From: JASLCR01 sp036405235
Lineage (GTDB): Bacteria; Patescibacteriota; Saccharimonadia; Saccharimonadales; Saccharimonadaceae
Assembly (NCBI GenBank): GCA_036405235.1
Contig: DASWYA010000001.1
Span: forward strand, 744,001-808,000
Reading direction: 5' to 3'
Length of the DNA stretch: 64,000 bases
Below, piece after piece: positions 48,567-57,488 of the stretch (positions within the stretch are counted from its first letter, which is position 1; every line of letters starts with the position of its first letter). The notes below the pieces were generated by a model. The model had not been told where the DNA came from. It did not search any database and was given only the letters and a program-made list of their open reading frames with translations. Position numbers and translations under genes: made by a program.

Positions 48567-49157
48567 ATGCAAACGGAGATAGAGGTGAAGTTTGTCGATG
48601 TAGATATCGACGAGATTCGTGGGCGGCTGAAAAAAGCAGGTGCCGAACTTAAGCACCCAATGCGGTTGATGAGGCGTGTTCTGATTGAGCAGCCTGAGCA
48701 CGAACAACGTAATGCCTTTATTCGTGTGCGTGACGAAGGAGATAGAGTGACCTTGACGTACAAGGAGCAGAAAAGTGCGACACTTCACGGAGTGAAGGAG
48801 ATCGAGGTCACTGTTGGAGACTTTGAAAAAACAGTGGAGTTATTATCGCTCGCTGGTTGGAAATATAAGACTAGGCAGGAGTCGCGTCGTGAGACGTGGA
48901 AGCTGAATGATGTAGAAGTAGTTATTGATGAGCGTCCATGGGTACCGCCATATATAGAGATTGAAGGTCCATCTGAACATGCAGTCCGAGACGTGGCAGA
49001 CAAGCTTAAGTGCGACTGGAACAGTGCGCTTTATGGTAATGAAAAATCTTTATATCAACATTATTTTCCAAACATGACTGTTCGTGGATTGATTGATATT
49101 CCAAGTGTAAGATTTGAAGATCCTATACCAAAAGAATTTCTAGGGAAAAAGTCGTAA
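48567..49157 (+). CDS. CYTH-domain protein (CyaB/ThTPase-like)
   Basis: 196 residues, one base after the nrdB stop. The CYTH signature ExExK is present as TEIEVKF at residues 3-9. Other strands of the triphosphate tunnel follow: AFIRVRDEGDRVTLTYKEQ near 50, GVKEIEVTV near 72, RETWKLNDVEVVIDERPWVPPYIEIEG near 108-134. Family members hydrolyse inorganic or thiamine triphosphate or cyclise ATP; bacterial class IV cyclases are a minority. Substrate not predictable. Its stop overlaps the next start (TAATGA). Confidence 0.85.
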   Translation: MQTEIEVKFVDVDIDEIRGRLKKAGAELKHPMRLMRRVLIEQPEHEQRNAFIRVRDEGDRVTLTYKEQKSATLHGVKEIEVTVGDFEKTVELLSLAGWKYKTRQESRRETWKLNDVEVVIDERPWVPPYIEIEGPSEHAVRDVADKLKCDWNSALYGNEKSLYQHYFPNMTVRGLIDIPSVRFEDPIPKEFLGKKS

Positions 49158-50368
49158 TGAAAGGATTATCGCGCCGAACTCTTACACTGCTTGGCCCCGC
49201 GTTTGTTGCGGCGGTAGCCTATGTTGATCCGGGTAACTTCGCTGCTAACTTTTCAGCTGGTGCGCAGTATGGTTACTTGCTACTTTGGGTGCTTATCGTT
49301 GCTAATCTTATGGCAGTGCTTGTGCAGTATCTCTCGGCAAAAGTTGGATTGGTGACAGGGAAGTCACTGCCAGAAGTTATCGGTGAGCGATTGCCGCGCT
49401 CGGCTCGTATCGCATATTGGCTCCAAGCTGAAGCGGTCGCGATTGCTTGTGATATTGCTGAAGTTGTTGGTGGTGCGCTTGCCCTGAATATCCTCTTCGG
49501 TGTACCGCTAGTCCTTGGTGGAGTTATTGTTGGTATCGTTTCCATGATATTACTCGTTGTATATGAGCACCCAGAAAAGAAATATTTCGAGCGAATGATC
49601 ATCTTGATGCTGACAATTATTCCGCTTGGTTTTATAGTTGGCCTTATAAATTTCCCGCCAGACATCATGGGTATGCTTGGAGGTACTGTACCACGATTCC
49701 AAGGCACTGAGACGGTAGTGCTAGCAGCAGCAATGCTTGGAGCAACTATCATGCCGCACGTGGTATATCTTCACTCAGCCTTAGCACGTGATCGACACGG
49801 AAAAGTTAGTAAGCTTGAACTCAAGCGATATCTACGCGCCACTAAATTTGATGTTGGTATTGCTATGGTAGTGGCTGGAAGCGTAAACATCTCGATGCTT
49901 TTACTGGCTGCTTCCGCTCTTCAAGGTAATGAGGCAGTTGAGTCCTTCCAGGGTATATTTGGCGCACTGCAGACTGATACTAACGGTTTGATAGCTCTAC
50001 TCTTTGCTGTCGGTCTGTTGGTTTCAGGTCTGACATCAACATCGGTAGCGAGTCAGGCTGGCTCAGTGATCATGCACGGATTGCTAAAACGTAAAGTGAA
50101 TGTGTATGTACGTCGCATGGTTACTATTATTCCTGCCTTTATCATTTTGGTAGTTGGATTTGACCCGTCGACTGCTCTCATCATCTCGCAAGTCGTATTG
50201 AGCTTTGGTGTGCCGTTTGCGTTGATCCCGCTCACTATGGTCACATCGTCTCGAAAAATCATGGGTGATCAGATCAATCCAAAAGCGATTACCTATATCG
50301 TGTGGGGAATCGCAGGTGTAGTTTCGCTGCTGAACATCGCACTCATTTGGCTTACTGTAGTTGGCTAG
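49157..50368 (+). CDS. mntH: Nramp family divalent metal (Mn/Fe) transporter
   Basis: 403 residues, about eleven helices, normal for Nramp. The two unwound-helix metal-binding motifs are intact: DPGN (AYVDPGNFAANFSAG, residues 24-27) in helix 1 and ATIMPHVVYLHSA (Met-Pro-His) in helix 6. These proteins import Mn(II) or Fe(II) with protons. The gene is coupled to the CYTH gene and lies in the same transcription unit as nrdB, which has Mn/Fe features, so Mn supply to the reductase is a reasonable inference. Its end overlaps the convergent hydrolase gene by 17 bp. Confidence 0.93.
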   Translation: MKGLSRRTLTLLGPAFVAAVAYVDPGNFAANFSAGAQYGYLLLWVLIVANLMAVLVQYLSAKVGLVTGKSLPEVIGERLPRSARIAYWLQAEAVAIACDIAEVVGGALALNILFGVPLVLGGVIVGIVSMILLVVYEHPEKKYFERMIILMLTIIPLGFIVGLINFPPDIMGMLGGTVPRFQGTETVVLAAAMLGATIMPHVVYLHSALARDRHGKVSKLELKRYLRATKFDVGIAMVVAGSVNISMLLLAASALQGNEAVESFQGIFGALQTDTNGLIALLFAVGLLVSGLTSTSVASQAGSVIMHGLLKRKVNVYVRRMVTIIPAFIILVVGFDPSTALIISQVVLSFGVPFALIPLTMVTSSRKIMGDQINPKAITYIVWGIAGVVSLLNIALIWLTVVG

Positions 50369-51065
50369 CAACAATAGCCTTAATTGAATCGCAGAGTTTA
50401 GCTCGCCCTTCGCCAGTAAAATTATGATCAGCTACTACATCAACACGCGTAATCTTTGGTGATAGGTGAGTGTAGTCGATAGCTGGCAGCACTTCATCTT
50501 GGGTGGCCGTAACGAGAGTGGCAGCGCTTGCGGTTGGTAGGCGGTTATAGATTTCGATCGGATCTAGATCTTCCCAGTCGTCCCAATAGGTTGGCGTAAT
50601 AACTGATATGCTGCCATCGCGACGAGGGAGGTAGATCACATCGTTTTCGTCGGTAGTCACACCTGGCCGATTTAATAAAAATGATTTCTTGCGATCGCCA
50701 ACGTTATCTGTAGGTGGGGCAAGTAGGACGGTGTGTCGGATCTCTGGCGAGGCAACCATACCCGCTACGATGCAGCCCTGAGAGTGAGCTACGATATCGA
50801 TCGTGGCTGTTGGGTACTGCTTGCGTAGCTCTTGTATTTTATTTTCGAGTATTTTTGCCTGCTTGCTGAGTGGCGTGATAAATGTCTGATTTGTCGGCTC
50901 ATCATGCTGGTTATAATCAAACATCTCATGCTGAAATTCGGGTAGAGCAGTAGCTATATCCGTAAACATCCCACGGCTGTCTTTTTTGACGCCGAAACCA
51001 TGAGAGTAGAGGATAATATGTGGTTGCACTAGAGTCTCGCGCCCGCGCGTGCTTTGTTTGCCCAT
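50352..51065 (-). CDS. Alpha/beta hydrolase
   Basis: Up to 237 residues. ILYSHGFGVKKDSRG near 20 is the oxyanion His-Gly region, VAHSQGCIVAG near 93 holds the nucleophile Ser (S-Q-G elbow with Ala-His before it), an Asp near 192 (ATQDEVLPAID) and a His near 216 (VADHNFTG) complete the triad. No signal peptide, so cytoplasmic. Start uncertain: the ATG at 51065 overlaps rnhA by 37 bp, whereas a GTG at 51029 overlaps the rnhA stop by one base and gives 225 residues. Substrate unknown. Confidence 0.75.
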   Translation of the reverse strand: MGKQSTRGRETLVQPHIILYSHGFGVKKDSRGMFTDIATALPEFQHEMFDYNQHDEPTNQTFITPLSKQAKILENKIQELRKQYPTATIDIVAHSQGCIVAGMVASPEIRHTVLLAPPTDNVGDRKKSFLLNRPGVTTDENDVIYLPRRDGSISVITPTYWDDWEDLDPIEIYNRLPTASAATLVTATQDEVLPAIDYTHLSPKITRVDVVADHNFTGEGRAKLCDSIKAIVASQLQ

Positions 51066-51448
51066 TCGTCAGCCAGCTCGTTACCTTCGTCGCCGTTGTG
51101 GCCGCGCACCCAGACAAGGGTAGCATTTGAATTCTGAAATAGGGGATAGACCTCCTGCACGATATCGAGGTTTTTGATCTCGCCGCCTTTTTTCTTCCAG
51201 CCTTTAGCTTCCCAGCCAGGTGCCCACTTGGTGATGACATTGATCCAAAACTCACTGTCAGTATGAATGGCGCATTCATCGCCGTTCGCATGCTTGAGCG
51301 CCGCGATGATTGCGTGGCCTTCCATGCGAATATTTGTCGTGTCGCCCTCTTCTGAGCCTAAAGCTACTGGTTTACTTTCTAAAATCACGGCAAATCCGCC
51401 CGGGCCAGGATTAGGTGAGGCTGAGCCATCGGTGTAATAAATTCTCAT
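51029..51448 (-). CDS. rnhA: Ribonuclease HI
   Basis: 139 residues from the ATG at 51448 (MRIYYTDGSASPNPGPGGFA). Active-site acids: Asp in YYTDGS, Glu in IRMEGHAII, Asp in IHTDSEFW, Asp in NELADEWA; the WVRGHNGDEGNE segment carries the His of the family. Cleaves RNA in RNA-DNA hybrids. TATACT (51456-51461) is 7 nt before the ATG, so a leaderless transcript is likely; an upstream in-frame start is inside that promoter. Confidence 0.93.
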   Translation of the reverse strand: MRIYYTDGSASPNPGPGGFAVILESKPVALGSEEGDTTNIRMEGHAIIAALKHANGDECAIHTDSEFWINVITKWAPGWEAKGWKKKGGEIKNLDIVQEVYPLFQNSNATLVWVRGHNGDEGNELADEWANKARAGARL

Positions 51449-51546
51449 CCTCTCTAGTATACACACCTCCACATCTAGCGTAGGGACAAAACTACAACAC
51501 CCTACAGCTAGCGCATAATAAATTTAAGGTGCTATAATAAAATCCC

Positions 51547-53142
51547 ATGGATAGCATAAAAAGCCATGGGCAAACACAGAAATATATATTTGTGACAGGC
51601 GGTGTCCTGTCGGGGGTAGGGAAAGGTATCACGGCGGCTAGCATAGGCGCAGTCCTAAAAGCTAAAGGCCTGAACGTTTCTATACAAAAATGTGACCCGT
51701 ATCTCAATGTAGATGCGGGTTTACTTAATCCTGCGGAACATGGCGAATGTTTCGTAACTAAGGACGGAGCCGAGACTGATCTTGATCTTGGCCACTACGA
51801 ACGATTCCTAGACATTGAACTCACGCAAAAAAATGCGACGCTTTCTGGCCGTTTACTTTCAAATTTGATTGCAAACGAACGCGCCGGAAAGTTTGGTGGT
51901 AAAACAGTCCAGCTGGTACCTCATCTGACCAATGCAATTCAAAATGCGATTATTGATGCCTCTGAGGGAAGTGATGTCCATATTGTTGAAATTGGTGGTA
52001 CGGTAGGTGACTATGAAGGTTTGAGTTTTGTAGAAGCTATCCGTGAATTTGGCCAGCGCATTGGTCGTGATCGTTGCTTGTATATGCATGTTGTGTACGT
52101 ACCATTTATTGGCACTTCAAAGGAATTTAAGACCAAGCCAGCACAGAATGCCATGCAAGATCTACGTGGCTTTGGTATTTTCCCGGATGCCGTGATCGTG
52201 CGCACTGAAGAGCAAGCTCCAGAGAGTGTTGCAAAAAAGATCAGTCTGCTCAGTGGTGTACCAGAGAAGTATGTGGTAGATATGCCAAATGTTGATACTG
52301 TCTATCGTATCCCAGAAAAGATTGCCGCGTCGCCGCTGTACGACCTACTTTCAGATTTTAGCGGCAATCACGAGCAGCCAGATCTGAGTAATTGGCAAGA
52401 GGTTGTAGGCAAGCAAAATAACACTCCTGAGAAAACGGTGACTGTTGGCCTCGTCGCAAAGTATATGGACAATGAGGATACCTACATCTCTGTAGTCGAA
52501 GCGCTGAAAGCTGCTGCATGGCATGAAAATGTCGGCCTCAATCTTAAATGGATTGAAGCAGAAACCGCTTCAGAAGAAGAGTTTGCGCAGGTTGACGGTA
52601 TTGTAGTGCCTGGCGGATTTGGCGAGCGGGGTATCCCTGGAAAGATTGCGGCTGCAAAGTATAGTCTCGAAACCAAGAAGCCGTACCTGGGACTTTGTCT
52701 AGGGCTGCAGGTTGCTGTTATTGCTGCTGCACGTCGAGCTGGCTTGGAGCAAGCAAATTCTACAGAATTTGATCCAGCTACTGAACAAAATGTGGTGTAC
52801 ATCATGGAAGGGCAGGAAGGCAAAGAGTCTACAGGCGGAACTCTCCGTCTTGGTGATTACCCAGCTGTATTAAAAGAGGGTACAAAAGCCGCTGAGGCTT
52901 ACGGAAGTAGAGAAATAGTAGAGCGTCATCGTCACCGTTATGAAGTGAATCAAACATTTACTCAAGATATCGAGCGAGGCGGATTAGAAATTAGCGGAAC
53001 TTCTCCTGATGGTCGCCTGGTTGAATATGTGGAAGCAACTGATCATCCTTACTTTGTAGCGACACAAGCACACCCAGAGTTTAGGAGCAGGCCATTTAAA
53101 GCGCATCCGTTGTTTATTGGACTTATCAACTCTTGTAAGTAA
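51547..53142 (+). CDS. pyrG: CTP synthase
   Basis: 531 residues, normal length. N-terminal synthetase domain: KYIFVTGGVLSGVGKGITAASIG near 12-34, KCDPYLNVDAG, EHGECFVTKDGAETDLDLGHYERF. C-terminal class I glutaminase: VPGGFGERGIPGK, LGLCLGLQVAVI (Cys nucleophile in GLCLGLQ), and HPEFRSRP near the end. It makes CTP from UTP, ATP and glutamine. TATAAT (51533-51538) is 8 nt before the ATG with no Shine-Dalgarno. Confidence 0.97.
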   Translation: MDSIKSHGQTQKYIFVTGGVLSGVGKGITAASIGAVLKAKGLNVSIQKCDPYLNVDAGLLNPAEHGECFVTKDGAETDLDLGHYERFLDIELTQKNATLSGRLLSNLIANERAGKFGGKTVQLVPHLTNAIQNAIIDASEGSDVHIVEIGGTVGDYEGLSFVEAIREFGQRIGRDRCLYMHVVYVPFIGTSKEFKTKPAQNAMQDLRGFGIFPDAVIVRTEEQAPESVAKKISLLSGVPEKYVVDMPNVDTVYRIPEKIAASPLYDLLSDFSGNHEQPDLSNWQEVVGKQNNTPEKTVTVGLVAKYMDNEDTYISVVEALKAAAWHENVGLNLKWIEAETASEEEFAQVDGIVVPGGFGERGIPGKIAAAKYSLETKKPYLGLCLGLQVAVIAAARRAGLEQANSTEFDPATEQNVVYIMEGQEGKESTGGTLRLGDYPAVLKEGTKAAEAYGSREIVERHRHRYEVNQTFTQDIERGGLEISGTSPDGRLVEYVEATDHPYFVATQAHPEFRSRPFKAHPLFIGLINSCK

Positions 53143-53151
53143 TTACCTCAA

Positions 53152-53180
53152 TTGACAAATCATCTTGATTATGCTAATAT
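53152..53180 (+). promoter_or_regulatory. Promoter TTGACA-N17-TAATAT (TATGC-extended family)
   Basis: TTGACA 53152-53157, spacer ending TATGC, TAATAT 53175-53180; about 23-nt leader, A-rich and without Shine-Dalgarno before the ATG at 53210. Confidence 0.8.
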
Positions 53181-53209
53181 CTTAAATGTAATCTAAAAAA
53201 ACAAACACG

Positions 53210-54097
53210 ATGAATACTAATGAACGCCCCCCGGAAAATGCTCACGATCAGACTCGTGGCTATAGTGATGATGGTCAATATGTACTTGACCGCTTTGTAG
53301 TATCAGATCCAGCTGGCAGTCCGGGCTTTAGCGAAAAGTCATATGACGAAGCAAGCTTTTTTACTCTAGCGATGTATCACGGCGAACCGATTCGAATTAC
53401 TGAGTATGGTTACTTCCTTGATCAGGCTGATGCAATCACAGACGCAGTATATGTAGGTGATACTGATGGAAATGGCACATCAACTTTCTTTAGAATCCCC
53501 GCGGCGGTTAAAGAGGAAAGCGCAGCCTTAAGTAGAAGTAGAACACCAGCCAGACCTGAGCAGCCACAACAAGTTGAGCAGCGTACCTTGGTTTTGCCCC
53601 AAGATGCCGAGTTGCCCGTAGCCCGTCCCACACTTGAAGATATGGAGCACTGGGCGTTTACGAGTGAATCAGCGAAAGTATTTAGTAAGGCACAGCAGGG
53701 TGATGTTCTGGCTCTTTTCGAGATGCAGCATGGCCGTGTGTCGGCAACTACCGAGCGCCTTGAAGCAATGAGAGATCTAGTAGCTACTCTTCGCGAGAAG
53801 ACTAAAGATGCGCCTGTCTCTACGCAAGGTGATGCATTTGATCTGAAGCTATTTTCAAACAAGATCGATAAAATCGCTACAGATTTTGATAAGGGTGAGC
53901 CGCTTGCACTCGAGAAAATAACAAGTAGCGGTGGCTTGCGAGACATTGCCAAGGAGATCATGACCAATCCTCTGTATGCCCCGCTGCGTGGTCGTTTCGA
54001 GGAGCTACTTGAACTCGGTAGAGAGTCTCATGATAAAAAGCCAGAAGTACGGACGGGGAAGCTTGAGCGATTCCTAGGTAGATTTTCAGCAAAGTAA
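53210..54097 (+). CDS. Hypothetical soluble protein
   Basis: 295 residues, no signal or membrane segment. Residues 1-100 look globular (DGQYVLDRFVVSDPAGSPGF, EPIRITEYGYFLDQADAITD). A Pro/Arg/Gln linker near 105-130 follows, then a helical domain of about 160 residues ending RFLGRFSAK. Function unknown. It is driven by a promoter of the shared TATGCTAAWAT type and followed by a 50-residue ORF. Confidence 0.5.
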   Translation: MNTNERPPENAHDQTRGYSDDGQYVLDRFVVSDPAGSPGFSEKSYDEASFFTLAMYHGEPIRITEYGYFLDQADAITDAVYVGDTDGNGTSTFFRIPAAVKEESAALSRSRTPARPEQPQQVEQRTLVLPQDAELPVARPTLEDMEHWAFTSESAKVFSKAQQGDVLALFEMQHGRVSATTERLEAMRDLVATLREKTKDAPVSTQGDAFDLKLFSNKIDKIATDFDKGEPLALEKITSSGGLRDIAKEIMTNPLYAPLRGRFEELLELGRESHDKKPEVRTGKLERFLGRFSAK

Positions 54098-54113
54098 TTA
54101 ATAAAGGAAAAAT

Positions 54114-54266
54114 ATGGCAGAAGAAACACATCAACACGACAATCAGGGTATCGATACAATAAGTCATGATGACATGAGTGTCATGCGTGTACTAATGCAC
54201 GAGGTAAAAGGATTGAGTCCAATTTCGACTCCACCAATCCTCGAGCCTATTCTTGCGGACGACTAA
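54114..54266 (+). CDS. Small acidic hypothetical protein (50 aa)
   Basis: 50 residues (ATG 54114, TAA 54266), AAGGA 6-7 nt upstream. Rich in Asp, His and Met in the first half (HQHDNQGID, HDDMSVM), then ISTPPILEPILADD at the end. It starts 16 bp after the preceding gene and probably shares its transcript. The frame is short, but the ribosome site and tight spacing support it. Confidence 0.5.
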   Translation: MAEETHQHDNQGIDTISHDDMSVMRVLMHEVKGLSPISTPPILEPILADD

Positions 54267-54295
54267 TCTTAACACTTCTGTTACACTAGTCAGTG

Positions 54296-55924
54296 ATGAA
54301 CGAAGTAATTGCGGCAAGTGTAAAGAATCTTTATGGTATTGATGTTGATATAGTGTTGACACGCCCAGAGCCACAATTCGGTGACTTTGCTTCGAATATC
54401 GCACTACAGCTGGCTAAAAAAGTAGGGAAAAATCCGCGCGAAATTGCGCAGGAAATCGCTAATGATCTGGAAAGTAATGAAGATTTTTCTGAGGTAACTG
54501 TAGCTGGTCCTGGGTTTATCAATGTTCGCTTAAGTGAATCAGCTCTACTTGCGCTCACTAAAAAAGAGCCGCTACCGACGCGGGCTGGCAAGACGATAGC
54601 GATCGAGACGAACAATCCAAATCCGTTCAAAGCTATGCACATTGGCCATGCGTTTAATGCGGTACTTGGTGATACGATTGCAAATCTTCTTGCGGTCAGC
54701 GGTGCAAAGGTGTACCGTGTGAGTTACCACGGTGACGTGGGGCTGCATGTTGGCAAGAGTATGTATAGTTTGCTACGTTATGCTGACGGCGACTTTTCTA
54801 AGATCGAATCAGTCCCGGAAAATGACCGCAATAGCTTTATGAGTAAGATGTACGCAGAGGGCAGCAGGGCATACAAAGAAGACGAAGCAGCTAAAAAGGA
54901 GATCAATGATCTTGCCGAGCAATCTTTTGAACCGAAGAGCGCACTCTATATTCAGATTTATGACCTTTGTAAAAAATGGAGTTTCGAGCAGATCGATGCG
55001 ATTGTGGCTCGACTTGGTAACCAGCCAACTGTCTATCGTTTCTTAGAGAGTGATGCTGATCATTACGGTGTTGAAGTAGTTAAACGAAACGTACCGAAAG
55101 TATTTCAGGAGTCTGAAGGTGCATTGATTTTTAAAGGCAGCGAACACGGTGCATTCGACAATGCATTTGTTGCGAGTAATGGACGTGGACTATATGCGGC
55201 ACGCGATCTTGGGCTAATGCTGCTCAAAAATGAACAGTTTCACCCAGATGAAAGCTACATTATTACCGGTGAAGAGCAGGGGGCATACTTTAAGGGTGTG
55301 ATCGCGGCGGCTGGACAAGTATGGCCTGAGCAGAAAGATCAGACGGTGAACATCCCGACTGGACTAGTGAAGCTGACTACAGGCAAGATGAGTAGCCGAG
55401 ACGGTGATGTCGTGGAGATTTCATGGTTATTTGATGAGTTCAAGAAAGCGATTGAAATCCGCGAGGGAGAAGCAAGCGATGAGATTGTGGCCGGCGCACT
55501 GCGCTACCAGTTTTTGAAAGTGAAAATCGGTGGCGATGTAGTGTTTGATGTTAACGAAGCGGTCAGTCTAACGGGTAATACCGGAAGCTATCTACAGTAT
55601 GCTCACGCTAGGGCTAAGCGGATTTTAGATAAAATATCTAACAATATTACGATGCCAACTGAAATGTACGACGAAGATCGTGCGCTTATAAGGAAGCTTA
55701 GTGAATATTCAGAGACAGTCGAAAACTCTTTCCGTAATTTGGAGCCACATCACATTTGTAATTACCTGTTTGAGCTAGCACAGGAATTCAACCGATATTA
55801 TGAGAAGAATCAGGTTGTTGGAGATGAGAAGGAAGCGCATAGGGCAGGGATCGTGGTGCTGTATGCAGATACGCTCAAAGCTGGTCTTGCTATTCTGGGC
55901 ATTCATGCACCAGAAAAAATGTAG
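54296..55924 (+). CDS. argS: Arginyl-tRNA synthetase
   Basis: 542 residues, a normal bacterial length (about 550-580). The N-terminal Arg-specific domain includes FGDFASNIALQLAKKVGKNP; class I HIGH motif in NPFKAMHIGHAFNAVLGD near 115; GDVGLHVG; TGKMSSRDGDVVEI near 365 in the KMSKS position; C-terminal DALR anticodon domain with SYLQYAHARAKRIL. TACACT lies 8 nt before the ATG; a GTG one codon upstream is possible. It charges tRNA-Arg, including the GCG isoacceptor at 16019. Confidence 0.96.
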   Translation: MNEVIAASVKNLYGIDVDIVLTRPEPQFGDFASNIALQLAKKVGKNPREIAQEIANDLESNEDFSEVTVAGPGFINVRLSESALLALTKKEPLPTRAGKTIAIETNNPNPFKAMHIGHAFNAVLGDTIANLLAVSGAKVYRVSYHGDVGLHVGKSMYSLLRYADGDFSKIESVPENDRNSFMSKMYAEGSRAYKEDEAAKKEINDLAEQSFEPKSALYIQIYDLCKKWSFEQIDAIVARLGNQPTVYRFLESDADHYGVEVVKRNVPKVFQESEGALIFKGSEHGAFDNAFVASNGRGLYAARDLGLMLLKNEQFHPDESYIITGEEQGAYFKGVIAAAGQVWPEQKDQTVNIPTGLVKLTTGKMSSRDGDVVEISWLFDEFKKAIEIREGEASDEIVAGALRYQFLKVKIGGDVVFDVNEAVSLTGNTGSYLQYAHARAKRILDKISNNITMPTEMYDEDRALIRKLSEYSETVENSFRNLEPHHICNYLFELAQEFNRYYEKNQVVGDEKEAHRAGIVVLYADTLKAGLAILGIHAPEKM

Positions 55925-55956
55925 ACAAAATACATATAAAATTGTATAATAGTGAC

Positions 55957-57042
55957 ATGATTGAGTCTCATTTCAATCGATCAAAAGGCCTGCTTACACC
56001 TCGGAAAGATATCGCCGAGAAAAGCCCGGGCATTACTCGCTCTGAGCTTACAACTTCACAGCGGTTGCGTCGAGTTGAAGCTGTTTATCTTTCTTCTGAG
56101 CAAGGATTTGCTGATCAGATTGAAGCTGCTAATGAAGTGGGTCATATGGTGCGTCAAACACTATTGTTTGGTAATACTACTTTGCACGAACCGCTGTGGC
56201 GTAAAGACGAGTCTACCGACTCGGTTCAGACGAATTGCTATGGACATACCATAGTTGCTTCAGAGCTTCTTGATGCTGTTGAGATTCCCCATACAATTAG
56301 CTTTGCGAATGGACATATGTTTATCACAATGTTTGATCCTAAATCCCGTGATGCTCATATGGTAGATTCACCATCAAAAGAACTTTTTCTCGATATCGAC
56401 GATCTTGTTCAAGGTGATCATCCACTAGAGCAACTTGATGATAAGAAGGTTGCAACAAATATTCTTGATGCGAGCGGTATCATTAGGCAGATTCATCGAC
56501 AAGATCGTGATGAAGTTATTGCTAGGCATCAGTGGCTTTCCACTGACGATATGCTTCGACCTGCAAGACGTGGGGCACCACCGAGGCTTAACAATAGCAA
56601 ACTCGTTATGCGTACGTATTCTGCCGCAGCAGGCCGAGAGGTAGCGTGGCATTACGGACTTATGCGACAAGGAATCATCCAAAGAGATTTAAATCTTGCA
56701 ACTCGGGAGGCAAAAGAAATGTTTGCTATGTATCCAGAAGTCGATACAAGAGCTAAGCTTGGTGGACTCGTAGCGCTTCGGCATAAGCTCGGACAACTCG
56801 GGCTAGTAGAAGAGATGCAAGATATAGCTGCTGTAGTGGATAGTAGTTTACCCGAAGATGACAAAACAACGAACCGATACTTTTGGTTTGATACAATTCG
56901 CCATATAGGTTCGATGTATGAAGATCCTGAGTTACTCGCAGATGCAGAAGAGGGGTATGGACAGTTTGTAGGAGTGATTGGCTCGGCGCGACAAAAAGTC
57001 ACAAGAGCTCATAACATGGGAGAACGGTTGAAGGCATCGTAG
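55957..57042 (+). CDS. Hypothetical protein with transglutaminase-like Cys-His-Asp pattern
   Basis: 361 residues from the ATG at 55957, 6 nt after TATAAT (55945-55950), so probably leaderless. Residues 90-140 read TNCYGHTIVASELLDAVEIP, then FANGHMFITMFD, then AHMVDSPS: Cys-His-Asp in the order and spacing of bacterial transglutaminase-like or papain-fold proteins. The C-terminal half (about 210-361) is helical with TPR-like character (LATREAKEMFAMYPEVDTRAKL). No signal peptide. Function unknown; cysteine hydrolase activity is an inference. Confidence 0.55.
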   Translation: MIESHFNRSKGLLTPRKDIAEKSPGITRSELTTSQRLRRVEAVYLSSEQGFADQIEAANEVGHMVRQTLLFGNTTLHEPLWRKDESTDSVQTNCYGHTIVASELLDAVEIPHTISFANGHMFITMFDPKSRDAHMVDSPSKELFLDIDDLVQGDHPLEQLDDKKVATNILDASGIIRQIHRQDRDEVIARHQWLSTDDMLRPARRGAPPRLNNSKLVMRTYSAAAGREVAWHYGLMRQGIIQRDLNLATREAKEMFAMYPEVDTRAKLGGLVALRHKLGQLGLVEEMQDIAAVVDSSLPEDDKTTNRYFWFDTIRHIGSMYEDPELLADAEEGYGQFVGVIGSARQKVTRAHNMGERLKAS

Positions 57043-57068
57043 AAAAAATTAATTCGAGGTATAATTTA

Positions 57069-57098
57069 CTCGTAAGTTAATCTTAAAGGAGTTACGAG
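57069..57098 (+). promoter_or_regulatory. Inverted repeat around the mscL ribosome binding site
   Basis: CTCGTAA (57069-57075) and TTACGAG (57092-57098) are exact reverse complements that bracket the SD AAAGGAG (57085-57091) and end at the ATG. A -10-like TATAAT is at 57060-57065. If transcription starts near 57072 the left arm would be cut, making a DNA operator more likely than an RNA hairpin. Confidence 0.5.
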
Positions 57099-57482
57099 AT
57101 GGCAACTGTAAAAGAACGTGCAGCAGCACGAGCAAAAGCAAAGAATGCAGGCAAGGGCCACGCAGGGGGCTTCATGGGCTTCATCCGTGAACAGGGAGTT
57201 GTCGGTCTTGCAGTAGGTCTCGCTATTGGTACCGCTGCCGGTGCGAGCGTGAAGGTAATCGTCGATAATTTTGTGTCACCACTTGTTGCATTGATGACTC
57301 GTGGCGTCGATCTAAACAGTATGAAATGGGTGATCATGGGTGCTGATGGTAAGAATCCAGAAGTAGCAATTGGATGGGGTGCAATCGTAAGCTCGCTCAT
57401 CACACTCATAGCGACGGCATTTGTGATCTATCTTGTGATCCATATCGCGAAGCTTGATCGCATGGACAAGAAGAAAGACTAA
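57099..57482 (+). CDS. mscL: Large-conductance mechanosensitive channel MscL
   Basis: 127 residues. An N-terminal basic, Ala-rich stretch, then FMGFIREQGVVGLAVGLAIGTAAGASVKVIVDNFVSPLV, the gating helix 1, and helix 2 WGAIVSSLITLIATAFVIYLVIHI, ending in a charged tail. It opens as a pentameric pore under membrane tension to release solutes in osmotic downshock. The N-terminal 20-residue extension is longer than usual. Strong ribosome site inside an inverted repeat. Confidence 0.93.
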   Translation: MATVKERAAARAKAKNAGKGHAGGFMGFIREQGVVGLAVGLAIGTAAGASVKVIVDNFVSPLVALMTRGVDLNSMKWVIMGADGKNPEVAIGWGAIVSSLITLIATAFVIYLVIHIAKLDRMDKKKD

Positions 57483-57488
57483 CTAAGA

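Noticed and set aside
48567..49157. Class IV adenylate cyclase as a firm call
   Set aside because: The CYTH fold is clear, but most bacterial members hydrolyse triphosphates; the sequence alone does not choose.
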